A DNA stretch of 64,000 nt from Tanytarsus gracilentus (Eukaryota; Arthropoda; Insecta; Diptera; Chironomidae). Below, in pieces: positions 23,701 through 38,700 of this stretch. The DNA lies in NCBI GenBank assembly GCA_038502055.1, contig JAXRKN010000044.1, positions 11,305,501 through 11,369,500 on the forward strand. The letters run 5' to 3'. Made by a program: the position numbers and the translations under genes. The first letter of the stretch is position 1; each line of letters begins with the position of its first letter. The notes below the pieces were generated by a model, which worked only from the letters and a program-made list of their open reading frames with translations, was not told the DNA's origin and searched no databases.

Positions 23701-26700
23701 AGTGGGAAACACTTCCTGAATAGTGTGGGTGACAACAGCAATGAATGGAATTCACTTTTTTTATGATGATGGATCACTCTGTGGAATTTATGCTCCTGCC
23801 TGTCATTTACATTTGCAATGAGGGTTTTTTTTTATTAAATCGAGCGTCTCAAGAAAATGATGTCCCTTTTTTCTCTTGTTCTGCGATGATGTGCCTTTCA
23901 AAAATCTTTTTATGGAAAATGCTCATTTTTTATTAAAAGTGATGAAAAGTCATTATGGAAATTGAAATTTGTTTAATTTTGTTTGCTTTTTTACTCGAGT
24001 CATGAAGGTTAACAGTTTTTTTATCGCAAGTTGCAATAAAATTTTGAGACGCATTAAAATAATTTGAAGACTTTCAAGAACTTAAATTAAATAAAAAAAT
24101 TAATTTTCTCTAAAAATGTTTTGAATTTCTTACAACTTAACTTCCCTCAAGGTTAAATTTTTTATTGTCTCTGCGCCCCACAATGAGCAAATAAATCGAT
24201 TGACTATTTACTTTAATCATTTTCCGCACGAGATAACATCTCAGTGTGCTTCAATTTAAATAAATTTCGACGAAAAAGGGTTGAGAGTAAATCAAATAAT
24301 AATTTGAGTGCGTGAGTGAACAATTATTTCGCTGTTTTATCTTTTGAGAAATCTTTGAATTAATTAAAAGTCGCTCGTTAGCAAAAATTTTAGCATTTTA
24401 AATCTTTTGTAAAATTTTAATGAAAAGCTAAGGAAAAAATTATCATAAGCTTAAAAAATATCATAAAAGAAAGCGAAATGTAGATGTAGTTTTGCCTAAT
24501 GCTCACTCATGCATGCAATTTTATTCGTCACTTGTTTCTGAAGTGTGATGATGATACTGCCGACAATATGGGAACAATGGTATCCAAAACTTCTGTCATC
24601 ATCATCAACAATCCTCTTTAACTTCACTCCACTTGACGGTTTTGCACCTAAAATGTGAAATGTGGGATTTAAATTGTAAATGTGAGTTTTAAAAATCCTT
24701 GAAAAATTTTTGTTTTGGATTTTAAAAATAAAAATTTTGAGGATTTAAAAAATAGCAAGCTATAATTTTTATAAATTTTAAAAAAAATATAAAATTCAGT
24801 ATTAACGTCACAATTATATTTTTAATCGTTTCAATTGTGTTTGTCTCACCTTCAATAATAAAAATTTTCACCCCCATTCATACATTTCATAAAAGACAAC
24901 TTTTTCTTTTCTATTTTTGCTCTCTCAGCTTTTATCTCCATTTTCAATGAAAAATGACATAATGTCTACAAGCCATGTATTCTTCGCATTTCGATGGCTT
25001 CTCATAAATAAAACATGCTTCATCATTTGCAATTCTTTTCTCTTCGAAAAACAATTTAAGTCATATACTGAATAAATTTTTCTCTCATTTTAACTTGCTA
25101 CTTTCTTTTTTATTTCTAAATAAAGAATGAAAAACGTTTATTTTATACAACAATAGACATTCACTTCAAAGCCTATGAGCTTAAATTAATTTTCAATAGT
25201 TCAAAATGTCTCATTGATATGTTTTATAAATTATAGACTGTCACGATAATCAATTAATTAGAGAAATTTTTTCTGTGCCAAATTTAAATTAACAAAAAAA
25301 TTCAAATGCTTAATTTCTTAAAAGATTATAAAAATTCAATTTATCACAAAACCAATTTTAAATTTTAAATCCAAAAAATCAAAAGACTTAAAGTGATTGA
25401 AAGCTTAAGGAGCTTTTGCTTCTACGAATAAATAAAAGCTTCTTTCATGGTTTGCAGATTCAATTTTTTTATGTGAGGATTTTTACGAAGATTTATGTGT
25501 CACTGATTGATGGATTTATTGCCAAAATTTTTTTGCATTTAATCGAGATTTGTCGTTTATTTTTTTAATTGAACCTCAACACATAAAATTAAAAAATATC
25601 AGAAGACCCATAAGACATTTAATTTCACAACATTTTTTTTACTACTTCAATAATTTCACATTTTAAGTAAAAAATCCTTAATTACATTAGAATGCATCAA
25701 TAAAAAAATCTCTTCCTTGCCACATAACAAAAAAAAACAATTTCGCAGAAGAAAAAAATTATTGATAAAATTAAAAATAAAATTTTCCCAACTTATCGAT
25801 TTTCTGTTTAATTTTAAACACGAATCGTGCTCATTGGAGTACTGAGAGGGGCGAAAAACAGTTGGATTGATAAGAGGTGAAGATGAAACTGTCGAGCGAA
25901 GTAATGGAAAAAACATAATGAATAAAGAACGAGAAAGTTGAAAATTGTTTCTTCTGTACTATCTTTATCTTTTCGAATTGTCTCAATAAAGATTCAACCC
26001 GTGATTCATTGAAGAGAGAAAAGATTTTTCTTTTTGGTTGAGATCGAAAAGTTTGAAAGTTTTTGAAGAAAGCTCTTTGCGTTTAAAGTATTTAAGTATT
26101 TATGTAATTTTTAAAAATATTGAATTATTTTGAATTTTTGAAAAAACTGCACTCGATTTTATTTAATCAACATTGATTCATCCAACATGAGAAAATCATT
26201 TAATGATTGAAGTTCAATTGCTTTCATTCGATCCTTGCCATTTTAAAACGTGCTCAATTAGTTTTTTCTCATTTTCTTGTTCAATTATTTTCAGAATTGT
26301 AGAAAAAATAAATTAAATGTTTTTTATTAATTTTTGGTTCAATTTTTAACTAATTCGATTAAAGATAAAAAGACCAAAAAATTAAATTTCAAATTTCTCA
26401 TCCCTCCAACTTTATTTTCATCTTTATCAATCAACAAAATTAGCACTTAAAATTCTAGTCATGAAATGAAAAGAAAAGTTCTGCTACTTGACCCTCGAAC
26501 CAAAATGAAAGCGTAGCGCTCACGATGATCGAATATATTTTTCATCATTAGACGTAATCAGCGAAAAAAGAAACTTTTCTATTTCCTTTTTATGTGCTTA
26601 GAGTGCTCAATGTCAATGATAATCATTTTGGAGAAGCGAGAAAAACTTTTTTATGTTCTATGGAAAAGCTTTTTATGAAATAAATCTTGGGAAAATTGTC

Positions 26701-29700
26701 ATCATTAATCATTTGTAAAATATTGTGGGTTGAATTGCTTAATCTTTAAGCAGAACTAGTTATTAATTCAAACGGATTGTTTTAAATGCTTGAAAGGGTT
26801 TAGAATTTTAATTAGAATTTTTAAGAGATGAAAAACTTTTAAAAAAGCTTTCAAAGTTTTAAAATTATTTAAATTTTTTACCCTCCCAATTTTTTTAATT
26901 CCTAACTCTTCTATAAAACTTTTTCATTTAATTTTTAAATCCTTCAAATCCAAAACTATCTTGTTTACCGTCTTCGTCTTTGAAGTCTTAATTTAATCTG
27001 AAAAAAATGAATTTTATTGTTCTCAAAAACTCTCACGAAAGCTTGAGATAAAAAGTCTTTGGAAACAATTTTTCTCGCTTATCAACAAATGAAAAATTTT
27101 CACGTTCTAGTTTTTGAAACTTTTTATAAGCAATTTTCAAACCACTCAGAGATGCTGTTGAAGCACTCCATTTTCAAGAGTTGTATGATGCATTTTCATT
27201 CATAATTCAATTTCAACAATGTTAACATAAAAATAAAAATTCAAGAGTTTTTTACTTGGGTGTTCTGAAGTTTAATTTGCATTTCATGTGCACACAAAAA
27301 AATCATAAAAATTTGAATCTGAAATAATTTTTTGGTTTACGTTTTCTTACAATTTCAACAATTAAAAATTAATTTTAAATTCTGACTCCATGAAGCTAAA
27401 ACATATTGTTAAAATAATTTTTAAACTACAAAAAATCTCAACGAAAATCTTTAAATTTTCCTCTTCCTTTTCCACACCAAAGTATTATTATTTTCCTATA
27501 AAATTGTGTTTACGGCCTGAAATTGAAAGCACGAAAAACCTAGCAACAGATGCGTGCGATATTGACAGAATTTTTCGCTATTTTGGCTTCTCACACTCCT
27601 TTGTGACACTCATACTCTCGCATGCACGCTCAATTTTTTGTGACACTCTATAATCTTTTCTACATCTTCGACTGTGAGCCATAAAATGCGGAGGCAAGAG
27701 AATTTTTCCTTTCTTTTCCGTTCCAACTGTTGATTTAATTGCCTTTCGCTCTTATAGAGTGAGGCAGGGCATAGAATGTATAATGTGGCAATGTCATTAA
27801 ATTTTTTTTCTTATCTCTTCTCTAATTTGCAGTATGTTCAGCAGGATACAATGAAAAGCGACTACTACACGATCTTCTCGACCCTTATAACACGCTCGAA
27901 CGACCAGTGGTGAATGAATCCGATCCACTTCAAATAAGCTTTGGCTTAACGTTAATGCAAATCATCGATGTTGATGGTAATTTATGATAATCTTAGATAA
28001 TTTCGAAATTAACCGCTAAATTTATATTTTCTTTTGCAAACAGAAAAAAATCAGCTCTTAGTAACAAATGTCTGGCTAAAGTTGGTAAGTAAACTTTCTT
28101 GATTATCATCGTCGGGTTAACTTTTTGCATGCATTTGAATTTTTTATGAAAATTTCTTAAATCACTTTTTGTTTGAAAGCTTTCTCGTTCTGAAATATTT
28201 ACTTTGCGTTCAGAGTGGAAAAAGCTTTAGTTTGGAAAGTTTGCAAATTACTTTTTCGAGATTATTCAGTTGATTGAAAAATTTTTGAGTAAACTTGTGG
28301 GTGAAATTAATTTAAAATTTTAAATTACGATAAGAACTTAACTTTATATAAAAATTTAATGTAGATTCTTAATTTTTCATTCGTTAAATTGCTAATTAAA
28401 CTTATTTCTCTGCTCATTTTCATTCTTGACATGTTTCCTCAAATATTATTCGAAATTAAAACTTTATGTTCTGCATTAAAATGAGTCAGCGAGTTATGAA
28501 GTCATAAATTAAACCTTATTCGCTCTAGAAACATCAGAAAATTGCATGCAACTTTCCAATGCCATGAGTAAAAGATGAAAAGTTCACTGCTTGTAATGGA
28601 AACTAATTCTTAATTAATTTCCCTTCCTGGTTATTCGCTCGCTCGCACCCAAAGCCGTTGGCAATTGTTCACAAGATTGTAAAATTGCTTTAATTTAATT
28701 TCATGTTAGTGAAATTGTAAATTTTATTTCAAGCTCCAATGTCATGGAGAAATTAGGGACACAAGTACAGTCGACAATGTTGATGTTTATTATGAGCATG
28801 CAAAACAACTCAATTGAAAATGAAAATGTTAATCTATTATTACAATCATCACTTGCTTGTTTACACAGGAATGGAACGACATGAATTTAAGATGGAACAC
28901 ATCCGAATACGGTGGTGTTAAGGATCTTCGAATTCCTCCCCATAGAATATGGAAGCCTGATGTGCTGATGTACAACAGGTTCGTATGGCTCTTGGATATT
29001 CTTCAAATAATTACTCAATTTACTCTCACCCAAAAAATAGTGCTGACGAAGGATTTGATGGAACTTTTCCAACCAACGTAGTTGTACGTAGTAATGGCTC
29101 ATGCCTTTATGTCCCACCCGGCATCTTTAAATCTACATGCAAAATTGACATTACGTGGTTTCCATTCGATGAGTAAGAAAATGATGACATTCCTCGGTGT
29201 ATAATTAATTTTAATGGAAATTTCTCATTCATAGTCAACGATGTGAAATGAAATTTGGATCATGGACGTAAGTTAAGACATCTATTACTCTCCATAGTTA
29301 TCTTGCATATTAATTAATAAACTTCATGTCTTTAATCTAGTTACGATGGTTTTCAACTTGATCTCCAGTTACAAGATGAAACTGGCGGTGATATATCTAG
29401 CTTTGTAACAAATGGTGAATGGGATCTTTTAGGTAAGATATTTTTTTTATAAAGTCATTGATTTTTTCAATTATTTATTTAATGTCAAAAAGAAATCGAA
29501 AAGTTCAACAATCTCTTTTGACTTTGGCATAGTGCTCTTCCTTATAATTATGCGTCGTTAACCCTTTTTTTGCGCATTTCGCTTGTTTGACTAAAAAGCG
29601 GATAATTTACGAGCTCTCGAATAACATGACTAAATTTTTTTTTGCTCGTTTCTCTAATGTTCAACAAGAAATGCTTTTCGCATTAAACTTTTTTTGTGTG

Positions 29701-32700
29701 TGTTCGCCTTTATGGCAGAATAGAAAGGATTATTTTAAATATATGAATATGATACGAGCACCAAATGTGGAATATTGCAACGTGTCAAGAGCAGCAGAGA
29801 GAGGAAAATCATTAATTTCCTCGTTGCTGAACATAAAAGTTGTAGATGCTAAAAAATTATGTTTTTGAAATGTGGGAAGGTGGGACGCACGTAGCATAAT
29901 ACATTACACACATATTTCAAAAAATGTTATGAAGGGTTGCTCAGTGCCTGCCGTGACACACATGGATCATCTTTCAAACAAAAAAAATCTATGTCATCAC
30001 TCTCACTCATACCGCTCTCAATATGCCTCTACACGACAATGTTGTGATGGCGATGATGATGCATTATCATAGGAATGTTTTAATGAAGATAATAATTACA
30101 AGACTGATGGTTTTCTTGAAATAATTGCTCAATTTTCTCCTTGAACACAAGTAAAAAAAACTTTCAGTCGGAATTGAAATTCCTCACAAAGTTCTCGCTA
30201 AAAAAGCTCGCGGAAAGCATAACTAACAATAATGGCTTTCGATTCCATCCCCACTTGCCTCTCACACTCCGCAATTCAGAGTTAATGGAATTTCTTCCAA
30301 TTTCACCAGAAAAGAAAAATTCTTCACATCGAATGGTTCCGCATTTCAATTGTTTTCTGCGGAAAATTACAGATTCAATTCATGAAGTTGTCGCTATCGA
30401 TAATTTGGAATTCCCGATGTGAGCTTTTGCTGATTTCATCGAGTTTCAATTGAAACATTCTCAGCGTATTGGTGCGGTTTAATTTGAAGTTTTTCATGGC
30501 TGAAATTAAATTAAAAATACTCTTTTATTTTTATCGATAAAAGTAAAGTTTAAATTTTCCAACTTTTGCTAATTTTTCTTCAACTTTCACTCAATCAAAA
30601 AAGTTCAGAAGCGAAAGATCGAAAATCTCGTAAAAAATTCCCAGAACAAATTAAGCTCATACTGTGATTAATGGCTTTTGCAGCCATCAGTCATTTATTA
30701 TACTCATCACAGGTCACAACCTCCGTGAACTCTTTCCTTCGAGGATCCATTAAAAATATCATAAAATGTCATCGCGTCCTCTCAGTAGTCATCTTTTTTT
30801 TTGTGAAAAGAAAAAAATCAATTGTTGCACAAGAAAACGAGGTCGGCATGACGTGCACGTGTGGATCAGTTCGAATCATGAGATTGACAGAAACTTGATT
30901 GCAAATATCCGAAAATTTGATAAAGAAGAAATTTAATTTTCTGATTTTATTGCAATCGTGTTCGTTGAATGAATTGATTTTTTTACCATTCCTCAAACTG
31001 ATCAATGCGTAAAGCTTGAGAGAAAAATCACGGCAGCATTGTGAATTCAAGGGGTACTACACTTAGGAGTTGAAATTATCATTTAACTTGTCAATATTTT
31101 ACAGTACTTTGCCCTTTGTTTAGAGAATGAGGAAAAATATTTTGAATTTACCATAAAAATCGAGCGGGTTTGTGGCGCAGCATTTAATGGAGAAAAAGAC
31201 CTCGAGGCATTTTTATATATATTTTTACAAAAGATTTATGCCGGCATGGGAGAAAAATGTCTTCCCTTTTCAAACAACGACGGCATTCACGAAATATTTC
31301 AGAAATCCATTTTTCAAGTGAATGGCGGTAGTTGCTTGCGGGTAGCTCAGCGGAGGGTTTTTGTAAAGTTACGTCACAGTACAAAAAAATTAAAATTTCC
31401 TCAAAGATTTGGAAAAGTTAAGAAATTGAAATTTAAGTCACGCAATTTTCTCACAACCTCAAAAGCAATTTAAGAGCTCGCATAGTGGCGCGATTGTTAA
31501 AAAATGAAGCTTTATTGTATGTAGGTCATTTTATGCGTGTGGGTTGAGAAAAAAAATTCTGCTAATCTTCGCCTCAGAATTATTTGGCCAGGGCTAAAAT
31601 TATATCTGCTCCATCGGCTCAACAGCAGCAGAGTGTGAGAGAGAGCGAATCGTGTCGAGTAATAATGACATGGCAATGCTGTAATCATAATCGTAACATT
31701 TTATCCATTGTGTGAGTGTAACATAAAAGAGCCTTCCACACTCCATCCGATTATGTCCTTTTAATAATTGTAAGTGTGAGTGCTTGCACATGGTTCAATG
31801 GAGATTTTTTGTCGTATTGAACAATCATTTCGTTGATGGGAGGTTTTATTAAGGCTTGAATTTCCATGATAATATTGGGTTAAAATAAAAAGAGTGAACC
31901 TTTTAAAGAAAGAGCATTTTGTAAATAAAATTTGCCCTTCATTTTTGTTGAAAAAAAATGCTAAAAAATTTAAAAGTTTTCCTCCTAATTTTTATTATTT
32001 TTTTTGACTCATTTTGTGTAAAACTTTTTGTTTCAAATTCCTTAAAATCAAATCTGAACATTTTTTAACTAAAAGTAAAATTCAATATTTAGAAATTTTT
32101 AAAGCTTTTCAATGAATTCTGCATAATTTTCTACGTTACAAATTTAACAAAATTACCCAAAGGACCAACGGTACATTATCATTTTTTATGAACCTTTTTT
32201 CTGTTTAAATATTAAAAAAAATTATATTCAAATCTTTCAAGGCCTCGACTTAGACTTTAATCTCCTCTTTTTTTACTACAGGTGTACCGGGTAAAAGAAA
32301 TGAGATCTATTACAATTGTTGTCCAGGTAATTAACCATTTTTTTTATCTTGAACTTTCTTTTAATCTCTTTTTTCCTTAATTACAAATTTATTCAGAGCC
32401 GTACGTGGTAAGTTGAATTATAATGAGCTGTAAATTAGGCGCACTTTATGACTTTTCATCATTCCTCCAGGACATAACATTCGCTATAATCATAAGACGA
32501 CGAACGTTGTATTATTTTTTTAATTTAATCGTGCCATGTGTACTGATCGCTTCGATGGCATTATTGGGATTTACTCTTCCCCCCGATTCGGGTGAAAAAC
32601 TATCATTAGGTAAAATGTCAAAGGTCGCATGTAAAAATTTCATAACAATTTCCTCTCTAATTCCAATAGGCGTAACAATTTTATTGTCATTAACTGTATT

Positions 32701-35700
32701 TTTAAATATGGTAGCTGAAACAATGCCGGCAACTTCAGATGCCGTTCCATTACTAGGTAAAATGATCGCAAAAAATGATGCGTAACAAATTTTTGTGTGT
32801 GCTAGCTGAATATAAATATTGTTAGTAACTAGCTGAACTTCTATTTTACATACTTATAATATCCAATTTGTGTGTGTTTAGGTTTCGAATGCAAATGCAA
32901 ATATATATATTTTTTAGGAGTTTTATATAAATGTGCCCGAAAAAGAAAGAAATCATGCTTAAGCGTGTGCAAGTCACACACATTTTTCAACAATTAAAAC
33001 ACCAAAAGTCACTTCCATAAAAAATTCATATGTGTCTTAGTCTTTAACTCCTGAGCAAACTTATAAACTAGTTTTTGGCCGTTAAGTTTTAAAAAAATAA
33101 AAGAAAATAAATTTAGCCTTAAATTTATTATTTTTAAAATTTAACGGTCGAAAAGAAATCAAACAAAAACTACCCAAACGTAATTTGAGATTAAGATGGT
33201 TGAACGAACTCCATGCATTATTTCCATTGCTTTTTTAATGAGTCATTTAAAAAAATAAATAAAATAAAACTCATTAACTTCATTCCTGGAATGACTTAAA
33301 AAAACTTAGTACGTTGGTACTCAATTAAAATAAACTACAACAAAACCTCTTGAGACTCTGCTCGGGATCTCGATTAAAAATTAAATACTAAAATAAAATA
33401 AAATTCCGAAAATCACCCACCACATCACAAAATCCCACCTTCATCCATAGAATTAAAAAAAATAACATTAACTTTTCTCTTCTATTTCTCACATGATTTA
33501 AATGCAATATCCATTCTCTCACCGTGTTTATATTGACTCCATATGTAGCAACCATTTTAGAGAAGGCGGGCACATAAACGTTAATGAACGTCTCAAATGG
33601 AAAACAGAGCTTGATGCTGCGACTGCTAAAAATATTTTTAGTCAGTTGGCTGCTGAACACTTTGCCAGTTTAGTTTTCACATTCGAGACGTGAATCGTGT
33701 GCCTTTTGATGTTGGAAATTCAGAATCAGCTCGGGGTGCGCTTTTGAATTTGAGCATAAGTTGCAGGCAACATGACTGAAGCGAGTGAAAATGAAGATAT
33801 GAATGCAGTTTATGGGAACTAATTTTCCCGTTCGGTGCACTCGCCTTTTATTGTTGATCTTCACATTCGATTGAGTCGCAATTCAAATTCAAAATGAGTG
33901 AGCTTAAAGTTTAATGTTGTGAACAATGCATGACATGATAATTGAGAGAGCGTTGAAATTTGAATATTTTTTAACAAAAGAGTTTAATTTTGAATAATTT
34001 AATTTTTGAATTTCTAAATAAAAAAAGAGTCGTGAGTTTTTGTAATTTGTATTTAAAACATTTTAAAATTTTCATAAAACGTGAATTCAGAAAATTTAAA
34101 TTTTTAAAAATTCTCGAATAAAAAATTTTAAGCTCATTCGGCTGTAAAAATGAATTTGCGCTCCGGGATCTGATTCTGATGAAATTATGCAGAATATGTG
34201 TTCTTGTATAATAATGAATTAATTAATTTTTATTGTTGGAATTGATAGTTTTTTGGATTGAAAATGAGTGAAACTTTTTTCCTGTACATATTTATGACAC
34301 ATTCCGTGAAAAGTGATAAATTTATCTGATAATTTTTATTTACACTCGAGCATGGAATTTCCACGAGTGTTTGTACAAATATTTAATGTTGTGCATTAAT
34401 TTTACCATTCAGACAATTAATCACATTCCACGCGAACACTTTTTTATAAGAGATATTTACATTCGCCACCAAAATAACCATATGAGACCCAATCTAGATT
34501 TATTAGCGTTTTTAGCGCAGTTTCCTAACGATTTTTGCGTCAATAATTCAATTATGAGAAGCCATATGGAAAGCGAGGATTTTACAGCCTTGGACGCTTG
34601 TGATAAATTATGCTTAAAATTGTGCTTTTTAAAGCTTTGAGCTTTCGTGGAGCTTAAATATTTTTTATAGAGCTTTTCTTCAAAAATTAATAAGTAAATT
34701 AGGAAATTTCGCTAAAAACGATAAATTTTAATTATTTTATTCTTTATTAGTTTTCTTTGCTGTGTGTGGAAATTAGATTTTGATACTACTTAAAAATGAT
34801 GTATTTAAAACTATTTAATAAAAGTTGAAGGATTTTTACATTTCATTTTATGACACTAAATTTCACACATCCATCCACCAACACAAAGTTACACTCACAT
34901 TTTGTTGTGTCATACTTCATATTCCAATGACAGTCAGAAAGTTCAATCATAAAAGAATGTAAAGTGCTCATAAATAACTCCCCATACGGTGGATGTGTGC
35001 AACATAAAAAGTCATGTTATGAATCCTTCAACCTTCACATTGCAGGATATGCATATATAAAAAATACAAAATACCACCACATAAAATTTAAAGCAAAAAA
35101 AATTTAACCTCTAAAAATCATGGTCGAATGCAGATATCTGTATTTAGCCGTAAAAACCACTAAAATAAATTCCAAAAAACTATTTAAAAGTTCGAAACTA
35201 TAAAAAATGCGCTAAACTAGAAAAAAAAAGAATTTTAATGTAGAACAAAAAAATTAAACCAGAAATTTGCTGAAATTAATTCATTTATTGTTATATAGGT
35301 ACATATTTCAATTGCATAATGTTTATGGTTGCCTCATCAGTCGTCTCAACAATTTTAATATTAAATTACCATCATAGAAATGCCGATACACACGAAATGT
35401 CTGACTGGGTAAGTTTGATCGTAGTTGGACGTGTTTAAATTTTAATGGTGCAAGCCACTTAAAGCTAAAAAAGTTTTTCCATATGAAGATAATAAATTGC
35501 TCTCTCTTTTCTATGCTGCATTAAAGCATTCTTCACTGTTTATATCTATAAAGTTTCCGGCACTATCAATGCTCTCTTCCTTCCTTCTCTCGCACACACA
35601 TTTTCATTTGAAATTCTAAATGAAACTGCTTTCAAGCATCTATGTGAGTTTATATTTAAAATTGCGATGAATTTTTCATTCATGATTACCGCTCATACTT

Positions 35701-38700
35701 CCTGTTTCAATATATATGTGTGTAGAAATTTTTAACAACATGCTTAATTCACTCTGTCTCTTCACTCTGATGATATACTAAAAATAAAATCGTTTATCCT
35801 TATGATGAGTTTGTGGTCCGGAAAGAGAAATTTTAATGTCTAATTGAGGGGTTGATGATATATTTGTTATGTTGAAAATTGTCTGAGTTAGAGATCCGGA
35901 AAATTTACAAATAAAAATTAAATTTCCGGAAAAAAAACAGAAAATTTGCAAATTTTAATTTAATTTTCCGCGTAAATTGCTGTTTCTAAATTATGGTTAT
36001 GCTCAAAAATTCAGTTTAAAAAATTAAATTTAAATGTAATTTTTTCTGCCCAAAATTTCAACTTTCCGTCCCACTTCATTGATTTCCAATTTGCTTCTTC
36101 TTCTCATTCCTGCTCTCTCCATTATGTAGTTCTCCCATCGGCATAATTACCACAAAATAAAGCTTTTATTTCCACCATTCGACGAATCATTTTGTATAAA
36201 ATTTTATCTCAATCTGTGATTTTCATTTATATCCGAACAATGAACAACAAAGTAAAAAAATTTCATCCATTTTTCCGCACGATTTTTCACACAAATTGAA
36301 TTAAAGATTTTTTTTTCATTAAAGCCCAATATACTTTTTAACGTCGCACCCGGCTACGTGAGTGCATTTAATAAAAGAGAACGATGAGATTTATTTTCCA
36401 CTTTAGTGAAAACGATAACTTCATTATAATTCACTTTGTGTGTCGATGAGTGCTCAACAAAAATCAATTCTTTGATTTTCATTTAAAATTCCCTCTCGCT
36501 TCATTGGCGATGGAAGCTGAGAGCTTTTTTCTCTCTGTCGGAGTAAATTGATAAATTGAGTAGAGAATTTTATGACGAAAAAATATTTGTAATTCAAGCA
36601 TTAATTTTTGTGCGCTGGAGTTTGACGCATTTTAGAGCTCTTAAACTAAATTTTCTCTTCTCGAAATTTTATGCTCTACAAAAAGCTCAATGATGGAGAA
36701 AATCGAAAAAGCCATGAAGAAATTTTGTTATCATCTTTAGAGCAATTTGGTGAAAATCAATTTTCATTAAAGAAGACGAAAGAAAATTTTGGAAAAATAT
36801 GAAAATTAATTTTCAAAAAAATTCAAACGAAATTTTAAATTTACCATAAAAATTTCAAACAGTTATTTACACTCGAAACTCAAATAGACTTTAAATTACT
36901 CCAAAAAATATTCAGCAAATTAGCGTTGAATGTTAAAATTCTATTCAAAGGCATGTTCTCAAAAAATATTCCGCCCACACTTTTGCGACACATTTTCTTG
37001 AATTTAAAATTTTCATCGAATTGAGTTTCATGAAAATGTGTTAAAAGTCAACAAGGGATTTGAAAAGGGATAAGATTTCTCCTCCCACAACCCGGCACTC
37101 AAAATAAAAGTCGGGATGAAGCGAGTGAGAGGTGGAAAAGTTGTAAACGTCAAAGGAAAATAAAAAATTCTTCCATCTTCGGTGCTGGAATTTTTGTGCT
37201 ACTCTCACGAAAATCGAATTTATAATTTCATCATAAATTTTCGCCATTTTTCATTGCTGAGGGTGAAAGGGAAGCTCGAATGAGATGGAGAGGCAATAAA
37301 AAAAAGGGATAAAATTTCTTTAAGGTTCTATTTATTGTTTTTTGGATGCTTTATAGACACACATTTACAGTATTAGAACGAGAGAGCGAAGCTGTCGGAA
37401 GTAAAAACTTTTTTGCTTATCATATCGATTATAATTTAATAGTCAGTTTCGTGGATAATCTATATTTCTTGGTGTGAATCACATTTCTGAAAGTTCAGAC
37501 TTTAAAGTTGGTTGGAATAATTAAATTGTGACCAACCTCAAAGCCTGCCAAACTCTTCTTTCTCTTCACTTCTCTCTATTATCCAATCAACTTCATCAAT
37601 AATCAATTTTATCCCATATAATCTCATTTAATATCTTCATCACTGTGAAAAAAAAGTGTATTTTAATTCCAATTAAGCTCACATTTCTTATAAATATTTT
37701 CTTTATCTCCTTCAACGAAAATAAAAACATTCTCACACAAAAAAATGCCGACAAATAATAATCATACCGTTATCGATCAATCAACGGCATTCTCTCTTGT
37801 GAAATTAATTACCTTTTCACACCGAAAAAAAAATTATTATGATCATAATAACACGCAAAATCATGCGAAAAAAATTATGTGAAAAAATCTAGGTGAGAAT
37901 CGTTTTTCTACACTGGTTGCCTATCATACTACGAATGACTCGACCTGATAGAAGTATGGACTATCCATCTACGCCAACATCGGATGCGTCAGAACGCAAA
38001 ACGACACATATTCAGGACGTTGAGCTGAGAGAACGGTAAATTTTAACAGTAGTGAAAAAATGGATCATGAAAAAAATTTGTTAGATGTAAAAAAAATTAT
38101 TTAAATCTTTCATCCCCCCAAAAATTGCAGATCATCAAAGTCATTATTAGCCAATGTGCTCGACATCGATGACGATTTTCGGCACAATTGTAGACCGTTA
38201 ACTCCAGGAGGTACACTGCCACACAATCCACCTTATTTTAGAACTGTTTATAGGTAATGAAGGTTTTTTCTCTTCTTTCTTCTTTCTTTTTTTCTTTCTT
38301 TTGTATGTAAAACGTCTTCGGTTCTCCTTGAAAAAAATATAAAATAAAATTATCGTCTTCCTTCTTCTGTTGTAAAAAAAAATTATAATCATGATTAAAA
38401 AATTATTGGATGTGATAATCCTAAAATTTCGATGTGTATTGTGTATGTGTACCCGAATTGCTCAACCTGTTGTGGAATGACTGGGCAGACAAATTAAGTC
38501 AATCGCTAAATGTTTTGGTTCTTCCCTTGCCTTCTTGCAGACACGATGACAATTGTAGCATCGGCGGAGGACGAATACCGGATGCAATCGCACCGCATGC
38601 ATGTAGCTTTTCCTCCTCGGCGGACTACGAGTTGGCGCTGATATTGAAAGAGATACGATTTATTACGGATCAAGTGAGTTTAAAAGTTTTTTTATGGAAA

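Noticed and set aside
27390..27653. 87-codon frame starting with ATG in alpha7 intron 1
   Set aside because: Its lysine/phenylalanine/serine-rich composition is typical of AT-rich non-coding DNA. It has no domain and no splice partner.
31326..31390. tRNA-like GCGGGTAGCTCAGCGGA motif
   Set aside because: It resembles a D arm/A box, but no anticodon or T arm follows.
34386..34640. Frame of about 84 codons in alpha7 intron 11
   Set aside because: No resemblance to receptor exons or known proteins, and no splice borders.
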